This document shows, in pieces, positions 18,566-26,179 of a stretch of 64,000 nucleotides of DNA. The notes under the pieces were generated by a model. The model was not told the origin of the DNA. It made no database searches and saw only the letters and a list, made by a program, of their open reading frames with translations. Made by a program: the position numbers and the translations under genes. How positions within the stretch are numbered: position 1 is the stretch's first letter; every line of letters starts with the position of its first letter. The stretch is taken from the NCBI GenBank assembly GCA_963782965.1, contig CAWALV010000006.1, positions 1,612,001 to 1,676,000 of the forward strand, read 5' to 3'. The DNA is from CAWALV01 sp963782965. Lineage in GTDB: Bacteria > Actinomycetota > Actinomycetes > Acidothermales > Acidothermaceae.

Positions 18566-20725
18566 GTGGCAGACAAGGCTTCGAGTGGTTCGACGGCAGC
18601 CGCCGGCAGAGCACCGGTGGCCGACCAGCCCGCGAACATCCGCAACGTCGTGCTGGTCGGCCACTCCGGAGCAGGCAAGACGACGCTGGTCGAGGCCCTG
18701 CTCGTCGCGACCGGAACGATCCCGCGAGCCGGTCGGGTCGAGGACGGCACGACCGTCACGGACTTCGAGGACGCCGAGCTGCGCCAGCAGCGCTCGATCT
18801 CCCTGGCCGTGGCACCCGTCGAGTACGAGGGCATCAAGATCAACCTGCTCGACGCCCCGGGTTACGCCGACTTCGTCGGTGACCTGCGCGCCGGGCTGCG
18901 AGCCGCAGACGCGGCACTGTTCGTCACGTCGGCAGCCGACGGCATCGACGGGTCGACCCGGATGCTGTGGGAGGAATGCGCGCACGTCGGCATGCCACGA
19001 GCCGTCGTCGTCACCAAGCTGGACTCGCCGCGCGCCGACTTCGGCGCGACCGTGGCTGCCTGCCAGCAGGCGTTCGGGAACGGCGTGCTGCCGCTCTACC
19101 TGCCGGTACGCAGCGGCCCGGACGAGCCGGTCACCGGACTCCTCGGACTGATCTCACGCCAGGTGGCCCACTACCCCGACGGGCGCCAAGAACTGCGCGA
19201 CGCGACGGACGCCGAAAGAGCGGAGGCCGCCGCTGCCCGCGACGCCCTGCTCGAAGGGATCATCTCCGAAAGCGAAGACGAGACCTTGATGGACCGCTAC
19301 CTCGCCGGTGAGGAGATCGACGACAAGGTCGTCATCGAGGACTTGGAAAAGGCGGTCGCCCGCGGCTCGTTCTACCCCGTGCTCGGCGCATGTAGCGCGA
19401 ACGGCATCGGCACCGCCGAACTGCTCGAACTGCTCGCTCGCGCCTTCCCCTCCCCGCTCGAGCACCCGCTGCCGAACGTCGTAGGGGTCGACGGCTCCAC
19501 TCGCAAGCCACTCACCTGCGACCCTGCAGGCCCCCTCGCGGCCGAGGTCGTGAAGACCACGACCGACCCGTACGTAGGCCGGGTATCGCTCGTGCGTGTG
19601 TTCTCCGGGACGCTGCGCCCCGACTCCACCGTCCACGTCTCCGGGCACGGGATGGCCGAACGCGGCCATGAGGACCACGACCTCGACGAGCGCGTCGGCA
19701 GTCTCAGTTCGCCGCTGGGCAAGACGCAGCGCACCGTGTCGCAGTGCATCGCAGGCGACATCGTCGCGATCGCGAAGCTGTCGCGGGCCGAGACGTCGGA
19801 CACGTTGTCGGACAAGGACAACCCCCTGCTGATGAGCCCGTGGGAGATGCCCGAGCCGCTGCTGCCCGTCGCCGTCCGGGCGAAGTCGAAGGCCGACGAG
19901 GACAAGCTGTCGCAGGGCCTCAGCCGACTGGCCGCAGAGGATCCGACCCTTCGGCTGGAGATGAACGCCGAAACCCACCAGCTGGTCTTGTGGTGCATGG
20001 GTGAGGCGCATGCGGATGTCTTACTCGACCGGCTGAAGTCGAAGTACAGCGTCGAGGTCGAGTCGGTCGAGCTGCGCGTGCCGTTGCGTGAGACCTTCGG
20101 CACAAAGGCGAGCGGTCACGGCCGCCATGTCAAGCAGTCGGGTGGGCACGGGCAGTTCGGCATCTGCGACATCGACGTGGAACCGCTGCCCCAGGGCGCC
20201 GGATTCGAGTTCGTCGACAAGGTGTTCGGCGGCTCGGTGCCACGACAGTTCATCCCCTCCGTCGAGAAGGGTGTGCGGGCCCAGATGGAACGCGGTGTCG
20301 TCGCGGGCTACCCCGTCGTCGACCTGCGGGTCACGTTGCTCGACGGCAAGGCGCACTCGGTCGACTCCTCCGACATGGCCTTCCAGATGGCCGGTTCGCT
20401 GGCGTTGAAAGAGGCCGCGAAGGCCGGGCAGATGCAACTGCTCGAGCCGGTCGACGAAGTGAGCGTGCTCGTCGCCGACGACTACGTCGGCGCCGTGATG
20501 AGCGACCTCTCCAGCCGGCGCGGGAGAGTGACAGGCACCGAACCCGTCGGTACCGGCCGCACCCTCGTCAAAGCCGAAATCCCCCAGACGGAGATAACTC
20601 GCTACGCGATAGATCTACGGTCGCTCTCCCACGGCACCGGGATGTTCAGCCGCAACCACCTGCGTTACGAGCCGATGCCGTCGAACCTGACGGCGAAGGT
20701 GATCAGCGCGCACAAGGAGGAATAG
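18566..20725 (+). CDS. Elongation factor G-like GTPase (FusA2-type)
   Basis: A 719-residue translational GTPase with all EF-G domains but divergent in sequence from canonical EF-G. Seen: G1 GHSGAGKTT (near residue 32), switch region RQQRSISLAVAPVEYEG (canonical RGITI is changed), G3 DAPGYADFVGDL, G4 VTKLD in place of NKMD, domain II, domain IV GHGRHVKQSGGHGQFG, and a C-terminal LSSRRGRVTGTEP. Such paralogues are common in actinobacteria and are thought not to replace EF-G in translocation; the actual role is unknown. GTG start with GAGGAGG five bases upstream. Convergent with the stress-protein gene, nine bases apart. Confidence 0.9.
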   Translation: MADKASSGSTAAAGRAPVADQPANIRNVVLVGHSGAGKTTLVEALLVATGTIPRAGRVEDGTTVTDFEDAELRQQRSISLAVAPVEYEGIKINLLDAPGYADFVGDLRAGLRAADAALFVTSAADGIDGSTRMLWEECAHVGMPRAVVVTKLDSPRADFGATVAACQQAFGNGVLPLYLPVRSGPDEPVTGLLGLISRQVAHYPDGRQELRDATDAERAEAAAARDALLEGIISESEDETLMDRYLAGEEIDDKVVIEDLEKAVARGSFYPVLGACSANGIGTAELLELLARAFPSPLEHPLPNVVGVDGSTRKPLTCDPAGPLAAEVVKTTTDPYVGRVSLVRVFSGTLRPDSTVHVSGHGMAERGHEDHDLDERVGSLSSPLGKTQRTVSQCIAGDIVAIAKLSRAETSDTLSDKDNPLLMSPWEMPEPLLPVAVRAKSKADEDKLSQGLSRLAAEDPTLRLEMNAETHQLVLWCMGEAHADVLLDRLKSKYSVEVESVELRVPLRETFGTKASGHGRHVKQSGGHGQFGICDIDVEPLPQGAGFEFVDKVFGGSVPRQFIPSVEKGVRAQMERGVVAGYPVVDLRVTLLDGKAHSVDSSDMAFQMAGSLALKEAAKAGQMQLLEPVDEVSVLVADDYVGAVMSDLSSRRGRVTGTEPVGTGRTLVKAEIPQTEITRYAIDLRSLSHGTGMFSRNHLRYEPMPSNLTAKVISAHKEE

Positions 20726-20734
20726 CGCCCGACG

Positions 20735-21175
20735 TCACGGCACGACGGTGACCGGCCACTTGCCGGTGCGCACGAGGTGGACGGCGAGCGAGCCCACCAT
20801 GCGGTGCCCGACGCCGGCCGACGCTCCGACGACGATGGCGTCCGCGTGCATCTCCTTCGCGACGCGTGCCAGCTCGTGGTACGGGTCGCCGTGGCGCCGC
20901 ACGAACTGGTAGTTCATGGCGAGCTCGGTCGCCCGTTCGCCGACGAGCGCACGAATCTCCGCCTCGGTTTGATCGTGTGCCTGCTCGATGCCGAGCGTCG
21001 CCCCGGCCGACAGCCCGGCCAGGCCGGGGGCGGTCGTCGTCACGTAGACGACAACGAGTTTCGCGCACTGGCGGCGAGCGAGGCCGAAGGCGTACGCACC
21101 GGCGCGCAGCGAGGTCTCCGACCCGTCGACGCCGACGACGACGACCCGCGGACCGTCCTTCCCGTATTCGAACAT
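20735..21175 (-). CDS. Universal stress protein (UspA family)
   Basis: 146 residues of a single Usp domain. Seen: VVVVGVDGSETSLRAGAYAF at the N-terminus and the nucleotide-binding GASAGVGHRMVGSLAVHLV (G-2x-G-9x-G-S), so it is of the ATP-binding type. Such proteins accompany dormancy, hypoxia or stress responses, but the partner is not known here. It is a stand-alone gene, convergent with the EF-G-like gene and divergent from the PaiB-like gene. Confidence 0.9.
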   Translation of the reverse strand: MFEYGKDGPRVVVVGVDGSETSLRAGAYAFGLARRQCAKLVVVYVTTTAPGLAGLSAGATLGIEQAHDQTEAEIRALVGERATELAMNYQFVRRHGDPYHELARVAKEMHADAIVVGASAGVGHRMVGSLAVHLVRTGKWPVTVVP

Positions 21176-21352
21176 GGCTCGCAGCTACTCCCCCGCCTTG
21201 AGCTTCGTCAGCGCGTACATACCTGCAGCATTGCCGAAATCGCACCCGCGGGACAGCGAAACCGCAGGTACGCCACTCCCATCGCAGCGCCCGGCCGGGT
21301 CGCAAGGCGAAATCCACGGTGCGCGACGACCACTTGCGCCTAACCTGTGGTG

Positions 21353-22033
21353 GTGTACCTCCCCGCGCACTTCGCCGTCGACAACCCAGACTGGACGGCG
21401 GCGTTCGTCGCCAGCGTCGGCGCCGCCGACCTCGTGACCTTCGACGGAACCGCGCTCACCGCGACCCTGCTGCCCATCCTGTGGGAACAGCCCGGCGAAG
21501 GCACCGACCGCGCCGAGCTCACCGGAACGGCGCAGCCCCATGGCCGGCTCATCGGCCACCTCGCGCTGGCCAACGATCAGTGGCGCACCGCCGACACTTC
21601 CGTCGCCGCCCTCGCGGTCGTAAACGGTCCACAGGCGTACGTGTCGCCGTCCTGGTATGCGACGAAGCGTGAGCACGGCCGTGTCGTCCCGACATGGAAC
21701 TACGTCAGCGTGCACTTCAGCGGACGGCTCACCTTCCATCGCGAGCCGGACTGGCTGCGCGACGCCGTCACTCGCCTGACCACTGCGCACGAAGCGGGTC
21801 GAATGCCTGCCTGGACGCCGGACGACGCGCCGGCGGCTTACGTGGCGGGTCAGCTGCGCGCGATCGTGGGCGTCGAGATGCACATCGAACGCGTCGAGGC
21901 CAAGGCCAAGCTCAGCCAGAACCGGTCGCCCGCCGATCGCGCCGGTGTCGTCGAAGGATTACGCGATGACGACCGGTCGCGGCCGGCCGCCGGCGTCGCC
22001 GATCTCATGGCGCACCGCGCGCAACACGGCTGA
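21353..22033 (+). CDS. FMN-binding split-barrel protein, PaiB-like
   Basis: About 226 residues of the PaiB/transcriptional-regulator-like flavin fold. Seen: VYLPAHFAVDNPDW at the start, a flavin-type core, and the diagnostic SPSWYATKREHGRVVPTWNY segment (about residues 105-124), then NRSPADRAGVVEGL. PaiB of Bacillus was described as a negative regulator of sporulation and protease genes, but most homologues are uncharacterised flavin or heme-binding proteins. Three GTG codons in a row (21347, 21350, 21353) may start it; the last fits the family N-terminus best. The final 20 residues after VVEGL are not conserved. Confidence 0.8.
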   Translation: MYLPAHFAVDNPDWTAAFVASVGAADLVTFDGTALTATLLPILWEQPGEGTDRAELTGTAQPHGRLIGHLALANDQWRTADTSVAALAVVNGPQAYVSPSWYATKREHGRVVPTWNYVSVHFSGRLTFHREPDWLRDAVTRLTTAHEAGRMPAWTPDDAPAAYVAGQLRAIVGVEMHIERVEAKAKLSQNRSPADRAGVVEGLRDDDRSRPAAGVADLMAHRAQHG

Positions 22034-22574
22034 GCGTTTGGAGCCACCCGGCGGCGTCCATCGGCGTGGCGCCAACGTCAAGACGGTCTCGAGTGGAACC
22101 CTCAACGATTGTGTCGGCTTCCCCGGAGGCGACTCCCCGGCACGCGTTTTCGGTTGCGCTGCGACCGGCGACGCGTCCTGCGACGTCGCCGTCACGACAG
22201 CTCCTGGTTCGGCGTGCGCTGGCCGCGGTATCTCTCGCCGTCGCCCTCGGCGTCGCGGCGTTCGCCGCCACCGAAGGGCACTCGGGTGCTTCGCCCCCTG
22301 GGCCGCTGCCGGCGTCGGTCACTGCCCGCTGAGTACGGCTCCTAAGGCTGTTTTATGGGCCTAACCCCGAATGTCGTGCGCTGGCTCATCTCGGCCATGG
22401 ATGGACGGGGGGAGCCGATGGTTGCACGTCGGACGGCGCCACAGATGGACTGCCTGGATCCTGCCCATGGACACGACCGGCTCGCGGCAGTAGCGGATGT
22501 TTCCGCGCCAGCGGTCAGGGTGGCCGTGAGGTTCACGGCTTGGCTCGCGACCTGACGTTCGACAAACTGGTCCC
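22034..22574. other. 541-base gap with no convincing gene
   Basis: Nothing firm is seen. A plus-strand frame at 22066-22332 would encode 88 residues ending in a hydrophobic helix (RRALAAVSLAVALGVAAFA) and a short Pro/Ser tail, but it has a GTG start with no ribosome-binding site and no recognised family. The rest, up to the ATG at 22575, has mixed composition and may mark the edge of an inserted segment. Confidence 0.4.
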
Positions 22575-23756
22575 ATGACCGAGCCACGCGCTGAGACGGT
22601 CTTTGATATCGGCGTGCGCACCGGCACGCCGAACTGGCGTTACAGCGACAGCCAATGGACGGTGCTGAATACGTCGAGCGATCCCGTCGTGACCGAGTGC
22701 CGCGAGTTGATCGAACGATGGTTCGCAGCACTGTGTTCGTCGCACCGGGGCGAGGTGCTTGCTGGACTTCGCAACCCGAGCAAGCAACATTTCAACGGCG
22801 CGTTCTGGGAGTTGTACCTCCACGAGGCGTTCCTGCGCCTCGGTTTCACGGTGAGGTGCGATCCCCAGGTACCTGACACGCATCAAAGGCCCGACTTCCT
22901 CGTGTCGAACGGCACCGGGTCGTACATCGTCGAGGCCACCAGCGCGGCCCAAACAAACGACGAGCGGACTGCTGACGCTCGCCGCAATCGGATCTACGAC
23001 GCCATCGACCAACTAAGATCCCCGGACTTCTTTGTCGGTATCCATATCGTGGCTGCGGGGACAACAGATCCGGCGCTCGGGAACCTGCGCCGAGAAGTCG
23101 ATCAGTGGGTGGGCGCTCTTAACGCCGATGACGCGGTTCGGTTGTTCGAGATGACCGGGGAGCCTCCCGAGCGCGAGTGGGTCATCGGAGACTGGGTGAT
23201 CAAGCTCATCGCGTTCCCCAAGAAAGTCGAAGCACGCGGTGAAGCGGACGAACGGTTCTTGCACATGTTCATGGACGAGACCGGAGGAGCGAAGCGCGAC
23301 AACCGCAAGTTGCTCAACTCATTGAAGCTGAAAGCCACTCGCTACGGCGACCCTGGGATGCCCTACGTCATCGCAGTAACCGAGGACTCATTCCCGATGT
23401 CTGATCAGAGTTGGCATCGCACAGGCGCCCTCGGCGGACACGAACAGGTGACCGTTTACCCCTCTGGGGCCTATGAAGGAACCAGAGCAACCGACGGGTT
23501 CTGGCGAGGCCCGCGAGGCCCTCAGAACACCCGAGTGTCGGCGGTCATCCTGGTCGACGGACTAGTTCCTTGGTCGGTGGGAGCCCGCACGCCGGAGTGG
23601 TGGAGCAATCCGTATGCCGCTCGGCCAGTCGCCCCCGAACTCATTCCCGGCATCTTCCGGCAACGACGACTTGCTGAGACTTGCGACAGGGTCGAATCCA
23701 CTATCGAACCCACAATTACGCCGGCCTCGTTGTTCGACCTGCACGCCGCCGATTAG
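22575..23756 (+). CDS. Orphan protein with PD-(D/E)XK nuclease-like signature
   Basis: 393 residues, no named family recognised. The middle carries a pattern like the PD-(D/E)XK nuclease fold: FWELYLHEAFLRLGF (Glu79, Glu84), then QRPDFLV (Pro106, Asp107) and SYIVEATSA (Glu120), with Thr where the catalytic Lys usually lies. A later helix KLLNSLKLKATRYG and strand MPYVIAV resemble the end of that fold. The residues suggest a nuclease-like core that may be active or degenerate. No methyltransferase or partner gene is adjacent. Base composition is more AT-rich than the neighbouring housekeeping genes, and no strong ribosome-binding site precedes the ATG. Could be a defence or DNA-maintenance protein; this is inference only. 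Confidence 0.7.
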   Translation: MTEPRAETVFDIGVRTGTPNWRYSDSQWTVLNTSSDPVVTECRELIERWFAALCSSHRGEVLAGLRNPSKQHFNGAFWELYLHEAFLRLGFTVRCDPQVPDTHQRPDFLVSNGTGSYIVEATSAAQTNDERTADARRNRIYDAIDQLRSPDFFVGIHIVAAGTTDPALGNLRREVDQWVGALNADDAVRLFEMTGEPPEREWVIGDWVIKLIAFPKKVEARGEADERFLHMFMDETGGAKRDNRKLLNSLKLKATRYGDPGMPYVIAVTEDSFPMSDQSWHRTGALGGHEQVTVYPSGAYEGTRATDGFWRGPRGPQNTRVSAVILVDGLVPWSVGARTPEWWSNPYAARPVAPELIPGIFRQRRLAETCDRVESTIEPTITPASLFDLHAAD

Positions 23757-23823
23757 TCGGCCAGCCAAAACGGCACCCATTAGGGGCTACCAAGCACGTC
23801 GCAGCGGCGGATCTGGTTGGTTC

Positions 23824-24159
23824 TCAGAGCCGTTCGAGGTAGCGATCCCAGATCCCAGCTTTCCGATACGGCCCGTCGCCGCTGGCGTCAAGGTGCGGCT
23901 CGTCGAAGGTCACCGAGTACTCGCGTTCGCCCGAATGAGCCGCACCGTTGTTCACCATCTGTGGTGGCAGGGTCCGGTCGATCGTTGCGAGGAAGACTTC
24001 ACGCCACGGACCGCCCCACTCCTGGTCTTGGATGACCCGAACGCGCGTGCCGGGCGGTAAGGCGTCAGCTGGCCATCCGTCATTGTCTAGACCGCGACCG
24101 ATGATCGCTTCAAGTGCGCGGCGGTCCCGCGTCTCGTCCTCGTCGGCTTGGTTGTCCAC
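23824..24159 (-). CDS. Small conserved-looking hypothetical protein
   Basis: 111 residues from a GTG (VDNQADEDETRDRRALEA), though longer in-frame starts exist up to 24354 with unconvincing sequence. The body PPGTRVRVIQDQEWGGPW, EYSVTFDEPHLDASGDGPYR and IWDRYLERL looks like a compact beta-rich domain that I have seen only as an unnamed actinobacterial protein. No membrane helix or catalytic motif is present. Neighbours give no hint. Function unknown. Confidence 0.6.
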   Translation of the reverse strand: MDNQADEDETRDRRALEAIIGRGLDNDGWPADALPPGTRVRVIQDQEWGGPWREVFLATIDRTLPPQMVNNGAAHSGEREYSVTFDEPHLDASGDGPYRKAGIWDRYLERL

Positions 24160-24365
24160 GCCCTCAGTCTGCCGTGTCAGCGGCAGATGTGCGCGTTGCC
24201 CTGAGCGCGTCGTGCCTGCGGGTGGTTCGCGCCAGCCCGCGATCGGGAGATGGGACGTCAAGCACCAGGAAGCGGGTATCGCGCCCCATCCCGCCGGGAC
24301 CTTCGCCACTGACTGCGAACCGTGAGCCCGCCCAACACTGGTCCGCATAGGCATGGGAGCTAGTC

Positions 24366-24572
24366 ATGGTCAGCGACAAGAGGATGCGCGAGCAAGCTCA
24401 ATACACGGGTATCGGGGTGGCCGTGGGTGCGGGTGTGGGAGTAACGATCGGCGTACTGGTCGGGGGCTGGGCGATCGCAGTCGGTATCGCCATCGGAGCC
24501 GGTGCTGGCGTCGCGCTCGGCGCAGCCATGGACGCTCGCCGGAGCCAGCAGTCCGGGAAACGAAGCCTATGA
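24366..24572 (+). CDS. Small glycine-zipper membrane protein
   Basis: 68 residues: a charged N-terminus (MVSDKRMREQAQY), two hydrophobic stretches rich in small residues with G-x3-G spacing (GIGVAVGAGVGVTIGVLVGG and AIAVGIAIGAGAGVALGAA), then a basic hydrophilic tail. This is the glycine-zipper pattern of small membrane-inserting proteins. It may oligomerise in the membrane; whether it is toxin-like, structural or neither cannot be told. ATG start with GGGAG five bases upstream. Confidence 0.6.
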   Translation: MVSDKRMREQAQYTGIGVAVGAGVGVTIGVLVGGWAIAVGIAIGAGAGVALGAAMDARRSQQSGKRSL

Positions 24573-24718
24573 GCATTGCGGCCGCGCCGCCCGTGCACGG
24601 AAGCCACAGCGACGCCGAACACGTCTCCAGCTACGTTGTCGACCAACGACCGCCCGGGTAAGTCCCGGGCGCCAAGTCACGGTCTCGGATGTCGGCATGG
24701 CCGGTCGGAATGCAAACT

Positions 24719-24765
24719 CGCAAAGCGGCAGAGTCGGGCGAGCGTAGCCGCCCGCAAAGCGGCAG
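24719..24765. repeat. 13-bp direct repeat downstream of vapC
   Basis: CGCAAAGCGGCAG occurs at 24719 and again at 24753, 34 bases apart, in the non-coding stretch after the vapC stop. The bases between contain a weak GGGCG/CGCCC hairpin. Meaning unknown. Confidence 0.4.
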
Positions 24766-24789
24766 TTTCGGACGTTGCTAGGTCCGGGC

Positions 24790-25191
24790 TCAGTGTCTCG
24801 GTCTGAAAACGTCGATGCGACATCGCGGCCCCGCGGCGTTGGCCAGTCGAACGTCGCCGGTGAGGAAGTCGACGCCTAACGCCTCTGCGAGTGCGACGTA
24901 GGTTGCGTCGTAGATGGTGAGGTTGTCGCGCAGTTCCCAGCACCGGGCCAGCAGCGGCTGATGCGGTGCGCGCGCTACTGGCGCGGCGGCAAGGTCTGCC
25001 AGCGCCAGCTGTGCGCGACGAGGTGCGGTCGCGCCGAGCTTGACCTGCCGACGCAGGACCGAGGCGACTTCCAGATCGAGCAACTCCGGAGCAGCTACTT
25101 GTTCACCGCGAAGGCGCGCCCGCGCCTTGTCACCGTCCGGCCCATCATCGGCCAGGGCCACGACCAGGACACTGGCGTCAACGACGAGCAC
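24790..25191 (-). CDS. vapC: VapC-family PIN-domain toxin
   Basis: 133-residue PIN-domain ribonuclease, the toxin of a type II toxin-antitoxin pair that typically cleaves tRNA or rRNA. The acidic active site is complete: Asp5 (LVVDASVLV), Glu41 (LLDLEVASVL), Asp95 (TIYDATYVALAE) and Asp113 (TGDVRLANA). GTG start overlapping the vapB coding end by 14 bases, so toxin translation is coupled to antitoxin. A probable shared operator lies before vapB. Target RNA unknown. Confidence 0.9.
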   Translation of the reverse strand: MLVVDASVLVVALADDGPDGDKARARLRGEQVAAPELLDLEVASVLRRQVKLGATAPRRAQLALADLAAAPVARAPHQPLLARCWELRDNLTIYDATYVALAEALGVDFLTGDVRLANAAGPRCRIDVFRPRH

Positions 25192-25408
25192 GGTCAGAGC
25201 GCACGGCCGCTACGGCTGCCTTCAACGGAACCGACCCACCGGCGCGCCCGCCTGCCCGGTCGAGGATCTCATCCAATGTTGGCCGGCTGGCTTCCTCGAC
25301 TAGTCGCGCGCGCAGATACTCCTGCAGCGATTGGTGCGCCGCAGCGGCGCGCTGCCGCAATACCGCGTGCGTCTGCTCCGGGACATCTTTGATCTGAACA
25401 CTCGGCAT
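25178..25408 (-). CDS. vapB: VapB/FitA-type ribbon-helix-helix antitoxin
   Basis: 76 residues. The N-terminus MPSVQIKDVPEQTHAVLRQR with AHQSLQEYLRARL fits a ribbon-helix-helix DNA-binding domain of the FitA/VapB kind; the C-terminal half (PTLDEILDRAGG onward) would wrap and inhibit VapC. ATG 25408 is chosen since the upstream extension to 25447 would run through the operator palindrome. It precedes and overlaps vapC. Confidence 0.85.
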   Translation of the reverse strand: MPSVQIKDVPEQTHAVLRQRAAAAHQSLQEYLRARLVEEASRPTLDEILDRAGGRAGGSVPLKAAVAAVRSDRARR

Positions 25409-25415
25409 AGCGCCA

Positions 25416-25438
25416 TTCTGGCGCCACACGCGCCAGAA
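25416..25438. promoter_or_regulatory. Probable vapBC operator palindrome
   Basis: A perfect 9-base inverted repeat, TTCTGGCGC and GCGCCAGAA with a 5-base centre, lies seven bases upstream of the vapB ATG. Position and symmetry fit the autoregulatory site where a ribbon-helix-helix antitoxin dimer pair represses its own operon. Binding is inferred, not shown. Confidence 0.7.
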
Positions 25439-25581
25439 CGCAACCACACTACTTTCGGCAGTTCGGGGCGTTCGGGACAGCGACTACGGGCCTTGGCCGG
25501 CCGGGTCAGTGCGCTCGGGTTAGGCCCACGCCACCAGCGTTAGAACCCGAACTCACTGGCCGCTGAGGGCTGCTGGCCGGC

Positions 25582-25977
25582 TCACACGTGCACGTCGAAG
25601 CCCAGCTCGATGTCGCACGCCGCGCGCCCGCCGCCGATTCCCCAGTTCTCAGGCTCGATCTCCCGCAGGTAGATCATGACGTGGTCGCGCGGTACGCCGA
25701 GCGCCTCGAGCCGATCGACGATTCCGGTGTAGAGCTTTCTCTTCGCGTCGAGAGACCGGCCTGCGAAGCAGTCGATCGACACGATCGTGGCCCTCTCGGG
25801 GTGCGTGAGCCGCGGCGAGCATGCGAACCGGTGTGGTTCGTGGACGACGAGGCGCAGGTGCTTGTCCTGCGGCGGGATGCGAAACGCATCGACGAGGGCG
25901 GCGTGCACGGCGTCGATGATGGCCGCCTCCTCGTCGTCCGAATACCGCCGTCGCACTTCGATGAGGGCGCTGGGCAT
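25582..25977 (-). CDS. Tautomerase-family protein (4-OT/MIF superfamily)
   Basis: 131 residues; after Met removal the protein starts with the catalytic-type Pro (PSALIEVRRRYSDDEEAAI). Further family segments are DKHLRLVVHEPHRF, FAGRSLDAKRKLY and MIYLREIEPENWGIGGGRA. Members catalyse tautomerisation or dehalogenation of small acids, but the substrate cannot be inferred. An in-frame extension to 26082 would bury the catalytic Pro and is rejected. Stand-alone gene. Confidence 0.85.
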   Translation of the reverse strand: MPSALIEVRRRYSDDEEAAIIDAVHAALVDAFRIPPQDKHLRLVVHEPHRFACSPRLTHPERATIVSIDCFAGRSLDAKRKLYTGIVDRLEALGVPRDHVMIYLREIEPENWGIGGGRAACDIELGFDVHV

Positions 25978-26179
25978 GGCAAGGATCGGCCTCCGGCAGG
26001 TGGGGGAACAGGTCAGGGAATCTGAATGAGCGGCGGGTACGACGTCGCGAGCAGCCAAGCAGATGGAAACCCCGCCGGACAAGGCAGTTTCTGGTTTGCA
26101 CCGACTCGTACTGCAGAGGCCACCATATTGTCGGTGCCGTCTTGTAGCGTCGCCGCACGAACTTCAGCGGGGGGCATCG

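Noticed and set aside
22066..22332. 88-codon frame with a hydrophobic segment
   Set aside because: GTG start without ribosome-binding site and no recognisable family; kept only as a remark in the gap entry.
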